A stretch of DNA of 64,000 nt from contig OY856413.1 in assembly GCA_963693085.1 (NCBI GenBank), positions 546,525,879 through 546,589,878 on the forward strand, in the 5' to 3' direction. The DNA is from Alisma plantago-aquatica. Its lineage: Eukaryota > Streptophyta > Magnoliopsida > Alismatales > Alismataceae. How positions within the stretch are numbered: position 1 is the stretch's first letter; each line of letters begins with the position of its first letter. The notes beneath the pieces were generated by a model. That model was given only the letters and a program-made list of their open reading frames with translations, was not told the DNA's origin and made no database searches. Position numbers and translations under genes: made by a program. Positions 1 through 12,014 of the stretch are shown here, one piece after another.

Positions 1-400
1 CCTGGTTGTAATCTATAAAGAAGGTTCGAATTTTCAGAGACGTAAAGGAGGTAATGGATCTGGAGCAGTACCCTTTTCTTTTTAGCCTTTGAAACTACTG
101 TCGACTAAACACACATGGGAGCAGCCGATCAACACAAAGTATGGAGCTGGCAATGCGATTTTGTTTGGGAAGGATGCCCCATAAAGAAGAGAGGCCAGAG
201 TTTAAGGAGTTAGATTTGTCATTTATGTGGAAGGTCTTGATAGGACATGATCGCATGAAGGATCTCAGCACCACAACACCAGCTGAGAGCAGGATAGACA
301 TTATTTTGCTCAGAGTGCCGATGGGATTAGCGATCTCGATTCATGAAGTCGTCTACAATTAGAGTTGAAGACGGCTAGGAGGTTTCAGTGGGCATCTAGA
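1..400. other. Unclassified left edge, no supported gene
   Basis: A 73-codon open frame sits at 141-362 (+), but I recognise no domain in it and the opposite strand is open over nearly the same length, so coding is not supported. The stretch could be an exon fragment or part of a repeat that starts outside the window. Confidence 0.3.
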
Positions 401-1480
401 GTCGAAAGCTGGTGACGATGGTTGCTCGGAGTCAGACGCACAGGAAGGTTGGAGTGGTAGGCATCGTGGTCGTGGCTGGAGGCCAGAGTCCCGGTTCTAT
501 GGTGGTGACCCTAGCGAAGGATGAAGGAGGATGGTGGAACTGACCATTCACTTGGTCATCGGTGCACTGTGTTGTGGCTATCGCAGATGAGGCAGAAGCA
601 AGGAAGGGAGCCGACTGGGGTCCGATGGTGGTGGTGGCTTGTTTCAAAGGTCTCGGGCTCCATTGGTCTGGGCAGATGTTGATGGCGGTTCAGCGATGGG
701 TTCACCGATGGCGTTTTGGGTTGCATTGCAAGACACCCAACGGACTGTGGTGAAGCGAGCAAACAGACGGAGGGAAAAAGAGAAGGGAAGACAGAGGTGC
801 TGTTTTCCGCTGATGCTGGCGGTGATTCTTTAGGGTTGCAGGTGGGAACCGACAATGAAGGTGGGTGAAGAAGGTGAGGGGATCAGGGTCTGAGTATGCA
901 GTGGTGGTATCGGGGTGTCATAGTGGCTCAATCTGGTCGGTTTGGTTGCGGTGCACTGAGTGTTGCTGTCTGTTGTGGCCTCAGCAGGCGGGGCACCGTG
1001 GGGTCGTGGCTAGCGTAAGGGATAGAGAGGGTCTGGCAGCGGTAGCGGCTGCCTTGGGCAGACCCGGTGGCGGTGCAGTAGTGATGGACTTCAGGCTGTG
1101 GTGTCTTCCTGGAGGCTATGATGATTGTAGGTCGATGAAGAGAGGAGGAGGTTGCATCTGGTGGCCCCCTATCATTGTCGCATACACCAGGGAGAGGGCG
1201 GCGCTGTTGGTTTTCTAGAGACGATGCATTAGGCAGTTGCTTCGGGTGGTTGGGTGATGAAACTTGGAGTTGCACGTGCAGGCACTTAGCTACAACGTTG
1301 CACCTACGGCTGGTGGCAGGGAAGAGGAAGGAAGGAAATGAAGAAGATGAGAAGGAGAAGTAGACGCGGCCAGGAAGAAGTTGCTAGAGCTGGCCGATGT
1401 GTCTACCTCCCAGGTTGACATCACACAGGTGTATAGTGGCTAGGGCTAAGGTTAGGAAGGAACAAGATGAGAGGAAAGGA
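401..1480. other. G-rich, strand-skewed stretch of unknown origin
   Basis: The + strand is strongly G-rich, with many GGTGG, GAGG and GAAGG runs. Read on the minus strand, all frames give Pro/His/Ser/Arg-rich low-complexity peptides, for example at 556-855 and 928-1275. Such bias is common in plant retroelement leaders and LINE 5' regions, but no conserved domain, start or splice pattern supports a real protein. Composition is quite unlike the AT-rich DNA that follows. Confidence 0.35.
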
Positions 1481-2164
1481 AAGGACCGGGTAGGAGATAT
1501 AGTAGGGGGGGAAGGTGGTGTCAGTTATGCACAATTTTAGGGTTTAGTGCGTGAAGCGTGGCTGAGTAAGGGGAAAGTGAAGAGGGGAGCCGTTGGGTTG
1601 AGAAGAAGGGAACTAGAAGAATAGAAAAACGGAAGTCTGAGGGGAGAGGTATGGGTGACGTTACTATGTTTAATTAGGGAAATTGCAAAGAAATGAAACC
1701 ATCGTGGCTTCCTAATGGAACAGACTACATGAATGCAAATAGGATTAGTCAACTAATTAGTTAATATTTAAACTACTTAATGTTTTCTTTTTCTGGTTAT
1801 TGGAGGAGCAATCTATGTCTACTTGATCAGAAAATTGTCATGCCAGTGAAGTAACGTGCAATGAATCCAATGGTGTCACTATTTTCCTACTTTAGGGCCA
1901 CAGGTGTATCGTTTCATTACTAGTAGGTTACATGGCAGATTATTGCATTTATTGCTCTTTTAATCAATTTGTTCTATTTTCTCCTATTTCTCCATCCACT
2001 AATAGTTGAAAGTTGCTAGAGAGTCAAATTAGGATGAAACTCTACATTGATTATTTAGTCTATTAGTTAATTTACCTTAGAATTTTAATTAAAGGTTGAT
2101 AATCACCATTACATGGTATTATTTGAATTCTAATTATCCTAATATACCACAAATTATGTAAAGG
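1481..2164. other. AT-rich intergenic stretch, nothing recognised
   Basis: Composition shifts from G-rich to AT-rich at about 1700. No domain, LTR end or terminal inverted repeat was seen. The broken 3' side of the adjacent copia element abuts this stretch near 2165-2220. Confidence 0.4.
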
Positions 2165-2219
2165 GGTCCTAATATTATTTTAAAGGGAAAGTCATAGGAA
2201 AAAGATAGGGATAAGCCTA

Positions 2220-3590
2220 TCACCTAGGTTTGAGTATGTTACAAGGAATTACCTCACCTGCAACATCATCATTTGGAATAATATCTTTGGGAATAGAGAT
2301 GTTAGTCTCAATAAGCTTAACATTTATAGATTCTTCTACTTTAGCAAGATCAACATTAAATACTCTATAAACCTTGTTAGTAGTGCTATAGCCAAGAAAG
2401 AAAGCCTTGTAAGATTTTAGATCAAACTTATCGAGAGAATCTTTCATATTCAAAACAAAACAAGGACATCCTAAAATATGGAAATAATCGATAAAAGACT
2501 TTCTACCATGCCATAGCTCATAGGGGGTTTTATTTAAAGAAGGATGTGTAAAGACCCAGTTTTGCACAAAACATGAGGTTCTGACAACTTCAACCCAAAA
2601 CTTCTTTGGAGTGTCATACTCTAAAAGTATGGTCCTAGCCGTCTCCTGTAGTGACCTATTCTTCCTCTCTACAATGCCATTTTGTTGAGGTGTTCGAGGT
2701 GAAGAGAAGTTATGTGCATAGCCAGATTCTTGACAAAAACATTCAAAAAGATCATTTTCAAATTCTCCCCGTGATCACTACGGATGGAAACAATACGACA
2801 AGAAGCTTCATTCTCAACTCGTTTACAAAAACTCAAGAAAACATCAAACATACCACTCTTGGAAATGAGAAAGAAGGTCTAAGTATATCTAGAGAAATCA
2901 TCAACAATAACAAGGCAATACTTGGAACCACAAAATGATTGAGTTCCTATTGGTCCAAATAGTTCAATGTGAAGAAGTTTAAGAGCTTTCTTGGTACTAC
3001 GGACTCCTTTATAATTTGAAGGAGGAATTCGTTTGCTTTTCTTGGGTACAAAGTTGGCATTCCTCATCCTTTTCGAAATCCAATTTGGGAAGTCCCTTGA
3101 CCAAGTCCTATTTACTCAATTTCTTCAATTGATGCATATTTACATGACCAAGCCGACGATCCCAAAAAAAATATCATTCGAATTGACTACTAGGCATATA
3201 CCAACAACATGATTAATAGAGTCAAGCACAATTACATAAAGATTACCACTTCTAGTTCCCTTATATATGACTTGATAGGTGAGGGAATCTAGAATCAAGC
3301 ATTCAAAAGAAGTAAATAGCACAAGGTAACCATTATCACACAATCGACTTACATTTATTAAATTTTGATGTAGGCCATCCACAAAAAGAACATTCTTGAT
3401 ACACAAGGATTCACCTACATCACCCTCACCTTTAACCTTACCTTTCTTGTTGTCCCCGAAAGTATTTGAACCTTCTTTCTTTTTAGTAAAGTTGTTGAAA
3501 TGGCTTATATCACCTGTCATATGCTTAGTTCAACCAGTATCAACAATTCATCTACCTTTTTCCTGCAAGAAATGAGAGTGTCCGTTCCCA
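2220..3590 (-). pseudogene. Copia pol fragment: protease and integrase
   Basis: The protease active site reads VDTG then a stop then TKHMTGD near 3520-3550, so the Asp-Thr-Gly triad survives but the next residue is a nonsense codon. The integrase follows at about 2220-3070: LLHIELFGP (the first catalytic Asp is Glu here), VDDFSRYT, IRSDHGE, then a long open run with PQQNGIVERKNRSL, which keeps the catalytic Glu, and TPYELWHGRK, GCPCFVLN and FLGYS of the C-terminal part. In the family this polyprotein cuts itself and inserts the cDNA. Several stops and shifts break it, and RT is absent. It is certainly copia and not functional. Confidence 0.88.
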
Positions 3591-3592
3591 AC

Positions 3593-5530
3593 TCAAACTT
3601 TGGGATCCAGAGTTAGCTTGGGGACCCATTTCATCTTTGGGTTGGTCTCCTTAGTCTTGTAAGGACAATAAGTAGAATAATGATCATCACACTTACAATG
3701 AGAACAAATCATAGGGTTCTTAGTGTCGGAAGACTCTGCAACGAAAAATGAGGTTTCTTTACTATTTTTCTTACCTTTGGCTTTGTTCTTGCCCTTAGGT
3801 GCTCCCCCTACAAATTCCAAATCATTAGTACCACTTTGTTTGGTAGAATGGTCAAGTGGTAATTCTGCAAAGAGGCTCTAAGTCTATGATTGTCATCATT
3901 AATAGATATGATAGTAGAAGACAAACTAGAAATATCATCTCTAGCATGAACAAGGTTGTCCTCCAAACAGAGGGCTTTAGTCAAATAAGAATCTTTCTCA
4001 AGACAAATAGAAGCAATATCATAACTAGGCAAGATAGGTCTAGAAGATAAATCATTAACTTGACTAAGCAACCTAGAATTTTCAGATTTAAGCACTTAAA
4101 TTTCCTTAAGAAAAACATCCCTCTCATCCCTACGAGCATCAACAATATGCTTAAATTCAACATTTTCAATTTTAAGAGTTTTAAACTTATTTTAGCACTT
4201 TTGGTTATCTTCCTTAAGAGTTTTAATATTCTTAAGGTAAACACCATTCTCTACTTTAACTCCATTGTATTGGAGCTCAAGATCAAGATATTGGCCTTGC
4301 AAGTTATCAATGCTCTCAAGATGAGTTTTCTCATTTAGCTCAAGAATTTCAAGTTTGGCATACAAATCATCAATAATTTTTCCTAACATTTTTCTTTTAG
4401 ATTTATATTTAGCGAAAGAATAATGGGTAGAAACAAGCATATTAATAAGAGTTTCCTTAGATAACTCATGCAAGATTACCTCACGTACCTCACCAATTTT
4501 TTCACTAGTAGAGGCCATGAGTGCAAGGTGGCACTCTCCATCTTCTTCAGAGCTAGAACCACTTGAGGATGATTCCTCCCAAGAAGCATGAGTTGCATTC
4601 TTGTGTCTTTTCTCCTTCTTATCCTTCCTCTTGTACTTTCTCTCCTTCTTGGATCTACCCTTGTGGTGTGACTTTCTTGACTTGGGACATTTACTCTTGT
4701 AGTATCCCTTTTGTCCACACTTGTAGCATCTAGGAGTAGAGGAAGAGGATTGCTTTCCCTTGAAGTGCTTGCCCTTGTTATAGTTGACTTCATGCTCACT
4801 AGGGATATCATCTTCACTAGAGGAGGAGGGAGATGTGTGGAAATCAAGTTGTTGTTGAAGGATGACTGCCTCCACTTGAGCTTTGAAAGCACTATCTTTG
4901 ATCTTCTTAGCTTCCTTCTCTTCTTGCTTGGCTTCTTCTTCTTGCTTGTCAAGCCTTGGCTCATGATCTTAGAGGTTGTCAATGAGCTCTTCAGTTGGGA
5001 TGTCACCAAGGCTCCTCACTTCTTCAATGGAGGTCACCTTTGACTCCCATCTCTTTGGTAGAGTCCTCAAGATCTTGGAGTTAATTACACCTTTATCCAA
5101 AGTGTTTCCCAAAAGAAGCTAGACCATTCATGATCACATTGAGCCTAGAGTACATCTCTGCAATCCCTTCTTTCTTGCCCATCTTGAAGTTATCTAGAAG
5201 ATTGTTTAACACATATATCTTAGCCTCCTTGACTTACTTTGTTCCCTCATAGGTAATGCACAATTTATCCCAAATCTCATAGGAGGTGTCCCAAGATGAG
5301 ATGCGGTTGATCTTCGTTGGGGTAATGGCTACAAAGAGGATGCTTATGACTTTGGCATTGAGCTAGATTTTGTTTAGTGTATCTTCATTCCATGTTGAAA
5401 TAACTCTGGTTGGCTCCTTGTATGGTGTGACCATCACCTTCCAAATATCAAAGTTCATGCCTTGAATGTAGAACTACATACACCTCTTCTAATAGAGGAA
5501 ATTGGTGTTGTCAAAGACCAAAGGATTCAT
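3593..5530 (-). pseudogene. Sirevirus-like gag (capsid) pseudogene
   Basis: A start at 5530 gives MNPLVFDNTNF then IQGMNFDIWKV, the N-terminal gag signature of the UBN2/DUF4219 type. SLGDIPTEELID lies near 5000 and a CCHC knuckle CYKCGQKGYYKSKCPKS near 4700, followed by Lys/Arg-rich and Ser/Glu-rich segments. Then comes a long heptad-like stretch (about 3830-4420) that would form a coiled coil. A second knuckle-like CSHCKCDDHYSTYC lies near 3690. Gag normally packages element RNA in cytoplasmic particles. Frameshifts and stops interrupt it, including a UAG or UAA in most 500-bp blocks. Confidence 0.82.
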
Positions 5531-5613
5531 GGAGAAGCCTACCTCTAGGTTGAGTGAACCAAGTAGGTTATCACCGATCTTCTTGTCTTGTGGGAGATTG
5601 TTGGAGAAGATCC

Positions 5614-5630
5614 TTGGATTTGATACCACT
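5614..5630 (-). promoter_or_regulatory. Primer-binding site (initiator Met tRNA type)
   Basis: The minus strand reads TGGTATCAAATCC directly after the LTR, a mutated form of the canonical TGGTATCAGAGCC used by copia elements to prime minus-strand DNA synthesis. Confidence 0.75.
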
Positions 5631-7096
5631 TGTTGGATCTAGGGCTCTAGAGGCGGGTGAATAGAGCTTCAAAATTCTCACAAGATAAATTAGACCTTCA
5701 AATTATGTCAATCAAAACCAATATGTTAAGAGTAATATGAAGTCCTAACTAAGCAAGCATAGAAAGGATGAGAGAAATTGAAACAAGCACTTGAACAAGG
5801 TGGTTTAGAGTGGTTCTACTCTCCAAACTAGGAGAGAGTCAATCCACTACCCAGAGAGGTCAACCCCTAGGACTTTGCAGGTGTCTTCCTCTATATATTC
5901 ACTTATAAGAGTTACAACACATGACCCACCAAAGGACTTACCTATCCAATACAAAGAGTCTTCAAACTTACCAAGGACTTACCTACTTTGCAAAGAGTCT
6001 TCTACCTTCTCTGAGGACTTATCTACTCTTGCACAAGTCTTCAGCCTTCTAGGAATTACCCATTATTCTTAGATCTTCAGCCTTTTCCCTTCTCCTTCAC
6101 CTGGAGAAGATCTTCACCTCTTCTTCAACCTTGAAGAAGAATAGCAACAACTTCACCTTCACTTGGAGTAGCTTTCTTCAACCTTTTCTTCTTTGAGAAA
6201 GGGGGTAGGGAAGATGGAATGGAATGAGAGCTTTAAAAGCACAAGGAAGTAGCTCTCTTACAACTGGCCTAACTCACTCATAATCACAAAATTCTAAGTA
6301 AATGAGAGAGAAAAAGGGGCTGAAGGAGTTGCAACACACTCAACTATAGCAAGGACTTATAATAGCATGAATGAGCAAACTTAGAATGAACTCCAAGGGG
6401 TCCTATTTATAGCTGGGGGTGTTCCCTTGAGTGTGGGATCACTTAAGGGAGAAATATAGCCATTTTCCAAGTTATAATGGATCTATTCTCGCTCAAAATA
6501 ACTCACCAACAGTTATAATCACTTTTTCTCCATTTTCCGTACAGTACATTCAGTTGAGTTTCAATAAAGATAACTTGACCGATTCACCAAGTGACAGAGC
6601 CAATTTTCAAACTATCGGTCAAGCTTGTTCTGAGAAACTCGATCGATGAGCCAAAATCAATTTTTCTTAGTTGATCGATCGGTCAAGTTCTGTGAGTGTC
6701 CAACTTGACCGATTGGTCTCTCCAGAAAATCCATCACTGGATCGATCAAGTTTCCAACTCGACCAATAAACAACCTATGCCAAATTTTCTAAATAGACTT
6801 TTGAGTGGTCAAACGTTGAAATTAAGTGTCCCTGATTTTTTTTTCATCTTAGTTGAAAGTCATATCATCAATACAAGTGATTATAAAAATAATCTAAGGT
6901 CATTTGGAGTGATTTCACAAATTGCACACTTGCATTGCTTTTGACTTGAACTTGAACAAACTAGGGCTTGTGTAATTTGATCCTTTCCATGTACCTAAAG
7001 CCTGAAATCAATATTGAAAACACATATTAGATACATAGAAATGGAATGGTTAAGTCATTATCAAAATATGGGCAATGTATAACTCTCAATTCAACA
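5631..7096 (-). repeat. 5' LTR of the Sirevirus-like element
   Basis: It begins (minus strand) TGTTGAATTG at 7096 and ends GATCCAACA at 5631, about 1.47 kb, next to the primer-binding site. It is colinear, in inverted orientation, with the LTR at 7192-8642. Shared blocks include the start (GTTATACATTG), ACTTAACCATTCC, GGTACATG and the GCTCTATTCACCC block near the end. Confidence 0.85.
6403..6780 (-). promoter_or_regulatory. TATA box with upstream palindrome array
   Basis: CTATAAATAG (minus strand) at 6403-6412 is a good plant TATA box. From about 6575 to 6780, upstream in the element's sense, degenerate copies of TTGACCGATCGGTCAA recur, for example near 6610, 6640, 6670, 6705 and 6750. The half-site TTGACCGAT also occurs alone. 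A binding-site array is inferred; only the motif is seen. Confidence 0.6.
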
Positions 7097-7180
7097 CATG
7101 TATCCCCTTACAATTCACATGGTAAAAGTTTTAATTCCAAATCCTATCAGTATGTTGAGGAATGGTTTCTCATTTACAAA

Positions 7181-7191
7181 ATGGGGGAGAA
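7181..7191 (+). promoter_or_regulatory. Polypurine tract
   Basis: ATGGGGGAGAA ends right at the LTR's TGTTGACC. This is where plus-strand DNA synthesis is primed in LTR elements. Confidence 0.75.
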
Positions 7192-7509
7192 TGTTGACCT
7201 AAAAGTTATACATTGTCCAAATTTTAATGATTACTTAACCATTCCATTCATATGTATGTCTCTTTGAGATTGATTTAAGGTATTAGGTACATGTAAAGGA
7301 TCAATTCAATCAAGCCCTAGCTTGACCCAATACAAGACAAAGTCAATGCAAATGCACTTTTGTGGAAAATAGTGTAAAACCCATAGGACAATTTTTGTAA
7401 TCATTTGTATTGATGCCATGACTTGTAACTAAGATGAGAGAAAATCAGGAGCTCATAAAATGAATGTTTGAGCACTTAAATGACAATTTTTAAAATTTAT
7501 TGTAGGGAG

Positions 7510-7890
7510 TTTTATCGGTCGAGTTTCATCCTTAATAAACTCGATTGACACCCTTGATGGATTTTGAGAACTGCCAGGATCGGTCGAGGTTCCTCAAGAC
7601 AAACTCAAGCGACACCTTGTACTGCCCAAAATAAATTTAAGCTGTCAACCGAGTTTCATCTAGGATAAAGTTGACTGACACTTCAAATTTTCTTTTCCGC
7701 ATAGGGCTACTAGTCGAGTTTGCTTTATTTAAACACGACTGACTGCACCATACAGAATGTGCACAAAAAGTGTTTCTAGCCGTTATAGTGTTGCAAACAT
7801 CAAAAATAGATCTGTTGCAACACCTTAAATGGTTGGAATTCATTCCCAAGTGCTTCTAGTGGCTAGTAGACATCCCCAACTATAAATAGA
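7510..7890 (+). promoter_or_regulatory. TATA box with upstream degenerate motif array
   Basis: CTATAAATAGA at 7880-7890 is the TATA box. Upstream, between about 7510 and 7760, copies of ATCGGTCGAG, AACTCGATTGACA, GTCAACCGAG and ACTAGTCGAG alternate in both orientations. It is the same relation as in the inverted partner LTR, but more diverged. Confidence 0.55.
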
Positions 7891-8642
7891 GACCCTTGGG
7901 CTTCATCCCAAGTTTTCTTCTTATGATCCTAACTATTATTGAGTGGATTTGTCTACTAAGATCCCCTTTCTATCTCTTGCTTGCTAATCAAAATGTCAAT
8001 CTGAGTGGGATAGGTTATTTGTGAGAGAGCTACTTCATTGTAATCCTTGTGAAGCTCTCAATCTTCTCTTTCCCCAACCCCTTTCCTTGAAGCAAAGTTG
8101 GTGAAAGCTTCACCTTGGTGAAGGAGTAGGTGAAGGCTGAAGATCCTTGAGAAGAGTGAGTAATTCCTTCAAAGTGGAAGACTTGTTGCAAGAGGAGAGG
8201 TCATTGGTGAAGGTGTCCAGCTCATTGCAAAAGTGGGTAAGCCCTTATAGAGGTTGAGGACTCTTTATCAAAGGATGTGAAGACCTTTTAAGGTTCATTG
8301 GCTCTTTTGATCCGTAATAGGGAAGGATAGGTATCCTTGCCCTACAAAAGGAAGATCTTATTGTATGTCTTATAATGGAATACAAGTATGCAATAAATTG
8401 CAAAATCGTAGTGGTTGACCTCTTTAGGTAGTGGATGTACACTCTCTTAGTTTGGAGTTTGGAACCACTATACATAGCTTGTTCTTAATCTCATTCAATC
8501 TCTCTCATCCTTGCTGTGCATGCTTAGTTGCACATCAAATTCCATATTTAAAATCTTATCCCTTGAAGTAATTTGACGGTCTAACAATCTTGTTTAAGAG
8601 TTTAATCTCTATTCAACCCCCCTAGAGCCCATTGATCCAACA

Positions 8643-9884
8643 AAGATTTGATCTCTGGCGACGGTGAATGTCTGGTAGCATATGTCTGTCTTACACATCG
8701 ATCTGATTAGTCTAATACAAGTATTGTCCAAGCTACCAATCTAAGATTCTCATGATTGTGTTCTTTGTTTATTGTGTAAAGCACTCCCCCCATGCCCTCT
8801 CCATCATTAGGTTCATTGTCACTAGGTTAATCTATCAATTGTGCAAGATGTGGCCTTTTCAATGTGTGATTACTGATTTTTCGTATTTTCTTCTACCATT
8901 ATCGAATTTATCATCGTTCATAATTTAAATTTTTGAAGACGATATAGCTTTACATTGGTTTTTACAATAGTACATGCTTGAAGCCTTTACAGTCTTTTCA
9001 ACGTCTATGGTTGTGGCATCAACACTACTTCACCATATTCTCCTCTATTTTCTTGTTCTACTTCTCTATCCAAGAAGAGGAACCTACATACGAGACAATT
9101 GCTAATCATTTTGTTCTTATTCAATACAAGCCATACTCCAAATCCAAAACTAAAAGTTTGGAAAAGGTGGTCTCACGTTAATACATTTATATCTATTTTC
9201 CTTTATGTTCTTCTCTTAGTTACAATCATAAGATAATGTTGGTAATTGAAAATGTTGAGAAGAAACATTCTTGAGATAAGTGGTTTGTATTTTCTAAAAT
9301 CACATTAAGTAGAAACTCATTTGCAACTGAATTTGGTGAATCATATAACAAAAGTTACTTTCCTTATGAATCTAGTATATAGAACATTGCATGAGTTAGA
9401 TCATAGGCATACTTGGTGTGTAGTTATGGATTATTGCATGAGTAGTCCTTTTTTATTTTGTTAGTTAAATTTATCATACAAGAAGTAAGGCTGGGAGAGA
9501 TTTATCTTCCAAGAATGAGTATCACCCTAGGATTTATCTTAAGGGATATGTTGGCCTAGAATAAGAAATTGTAAGTTTGAATTCTTGTTAAAAGATAGGT
9601 TCATGTAAGTGTTGTAGAATTTCAGATTAAGCTATAATGCAATACCTATTTTATTTTTATGGAAAATAGATAGATGAGAATAGTTTAGATCCCATTAAAT
9701 CAAAGATATTTAGAGCACAATTGTGGAACGGAGATAGAATGGACAGAACTGGTATTATTACCAGTGACAGGGTCAAAGAAGTGGTGTAAGATTGTAGTTA
9801 TTATCCTCATCTCACATTTTATTTTTTCATCACCTTGGTTTTAATAATGTTAATGTTGTATATATTTTTTAAAAGGATGCTCTT
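8643..9884. other. AT-rich stretch without recognised gene
   Basis: Short open frames such as 8978-9181 show no domain. The stretch may include the 5' part of the transposon gene that becomes recognisable at 9885. Confidence 0.4.
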
Positions 9885-12014
9885 TCTAACGAAGTTTATG
9901 AGGGATTTCTTAGTTATAAGGGATGTAATGACGTGCTAACTATGGAATTGGGAATAAAGACCACCCAAGTCATGCTAGAGAAACTAGACTAGGGATATCA
10001 ATTACAAAATATTCTAATTGTGTGGCTTTAATAGATGATAATTCATCCCATATGTTATTACAAATGCAAAAGACTATTGATGATTTGGTGTTGAAGGTCA
10101 AATTTCTTGGAGGAAATAATGGGATCAAGGATCTAGATAATGTAGGGGATACAAATAATGACCCTAGTTCCAAATGTAATTGCCCACATGCACAATTCTC
10201 AAATCTTCCATAGGTAACCAACAATTCATTTTATTGCAAACTTTTGAGATAATATTTCTCAAGTTGTACTTGTTACTAGGGATATCATAAGTGCATTTTA
10301 AGATTGGATAACCAATTGCATACAGTAGCCCATGGAAGGGTGTACATAGCTCAAGGAAATGAACCAATTATCCTTCACAACGTGTTATTGGATCCAAAAC
10401 ACAAAAAAGTGATAATTGACACCCCATTGATGCCAAATGAAAGTGTGCCAATACCTTTTGATATGGCAGAAGCTTATCAAGTTTTTTAGGGCATAGGCAC
10501 CTACATTCCTTGGCCTGTAGAATTGATCAAATTAAATATGAAGGTACATGTGACAACATGGATGTATATCATTTCTTGAAATGTATTATGTATTAGTCAA
10601 TTATATTTTGACATTTTTTTGATCATATGTAAGAAATCCCAAGCCTCAAGGCCTCAAGGAAAAGTGAGAGAATCAAGAAGCACACAAACAAACAATTCAA
10701 AAGCTATGCAAATGTGCAATGACATCTCAAGCCCCAATAAGCCAAGTACACTCCTTCAAAAGAAAGTATGCAAAAAGCCTCCACTAAAACTGAAATTGTT
10801 GGTGGTATATGTGGAAGGTGATGGGGTTCATATTATTCCTATTCATGTGCTTGAATATATAGTAGTATACATGAACGAGATGTTTATCACACCCAAAGTA
10901 GTCAAGATATGCCATGATCAAGATCAACTAGAAGCCTCACATATATTAGTATACATCAAGTGAGTTTATGTAAAAGTGATTATATTTAAAATTATTACTG
11001 TCAAAAAATAAATATGTGTTATTTTTTTGTAGGCATTTGTTCATGAAAGTGACCTCAAGAGGAATATGTAATATATATGGACTTATATGCCTACATTTTG
11101 TAGATCTGATGTACACTGAAAATGAGGAGAGTTGGGCATAATATATAGAAAATCGATTCATTAGAGGGAAGAAGCATAATTTGCTTATAGTGTGGGGTAC
11201 ACATTACACTTAATATTTTTCCAATTGTCTATTGTTCTGTTATTTTAATCTAGAATGTTGTTGAAAAACATTTTTTTAATGTAAGGGGACATTGGATACT
11301 TTGTGTGTTTGATCGTACTTAGTCTAAATTCTACTATCTCGATCCACTGAAAGTAAATATATCTAAGAACATAAGAAATCTTCTAGAATTGTAAGCTCTT
11401 TGTAGATTATTTTATTACATAACACATGCTTTAAGACTACGATATACTTTTAGTAATTTATGGAGGTTTTGGTTTGAATTTGAATAGGGCTCATAGCTTG
11501 TATCAAAAGAGGGATATACAATATAGGAAGAATTTGAAATGGGATATTATTAAGGTTTGATACTCTTCCATACCTAGTCATGCCTTACCAATATGCATTT
11601 ATATTCTCTTATTCTATAATATCCTATCTTATATTCTATTGTTATTGGAACCCATCCACTTCAATCAAATTCATCCAACTATGTGTTTGTGATTATTATT
11701 AAACAATCCTTTTGAAGATGACAATCTTTCCACCAAATTATTTTTACCTGCATTGTTTATATACCTAACATTTCTTCTAGCTGTCAAAATTTTGACTTGT
11801 GTCTATCTTATCATTTGTGTAGTTTATGAGTTACTTCATTTTAAATATGTTGTCACTTTATTTTGAAATAGAAATCTTTTAAATAAATTTACTAATTTTA
11901 TTTTCGTTTATCTAATATTCATTTTATACAGTGTCCAAAGAAGCCAAATAGTACAAATTGTGGATATTATGTGATGAAGTTCATGAGAGACATCATTAAA
12001 TGTTGTTTGGATAA
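9885..12014 (+). pseudogene. En/Spm-type transposon gene with DUF8039 and Ulp1-like protease
   Basis: The order matches a known plant transposon protein. A Transposase_24-like piece (DVLTMELGI, about 9930) is followed by a helix (10022-10120). Next is a DUF8039-like segment (VAHGRVYI, LHNVLLDP, PIPFDMAEA, then TYIPWPVELI, 10304-10530). A C-terminal cysteine protease of the Ulp1/C48 type follows: LFMKVTSRG..IYG (11040), GHWILCVFD (about 11290), FYYLDPLK (11330), and CPKKPNSTNCGYYVMKFMRDII (11935-12000), where NCGYY holds the catalytic Cys. Introns are visible: GTGAGT at about 10960 to TTGTAG at 11033, and GTAAGC at 11391 to ATACAG near 11933. Stops break every exon. No CACTA terminal repeats were found, so superfamily is inferred. 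Confidence 0.72.

Larger units (their letters stand above)
2165..7096 (-). mobile_element. Sirevirus-like Ty1/copia element, 3' truncated
   Basis: Read on the minus strand the order is 5' LTR (5631-7096), primer-binding site, gag with CCHC knuckle and a long coiled coil, protease, integrase. The sequence then stops: reverse transcriptase, RNase H, polypurine tract and 3' LTR are missing. Gag extended by a coiled-coil tail is typical of the Sirevirus/Maximus lineage, and the LTR ends TG...CA. The gene order and integrase motifs are plain; the lineage call is inference from gag architecture. The left boundary is approximate because homology simply fades past the integrase near 2200. Confidence 0.85.
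7097..8642 (+). mobile_element. 3' end of a + strand Sirevirus-like element (PPT + LTR)
   Basis: A polypurine tract (GGGGGAGAA, ending 7191) is followed at once by TGTTGACC and an LTR ending GATCCAACA at 8642, about 1.45 kb. The 95 bases 7097-7191 are all that remains of its interior before the head-to-head minus LTR. No primer-binding site follows 8642, so this is a 3' LTR, not a 5' one. The rest of the element is not in the window. Confidence 0.8.

Noticed and set aside
865..1275. Overlapping open frames of 115-117 codons on both strands
   Set aside because: They come from base bias in the G-rich stretch, are low-complexity and show no domain.
4711..5043. Plus-strand frame of 110 codons
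   Set aside because: It is the reverse shadow of the Sirevirus gag CCHC and acidic region.
8627..8665. Primer-binding site after the + strand Sirevirus LTR
   Set aside because: TTTGATCTCTGG does not match the canonical TGGTATCAGAGC; a polypurine tract in front shows this is a 3' LTR.
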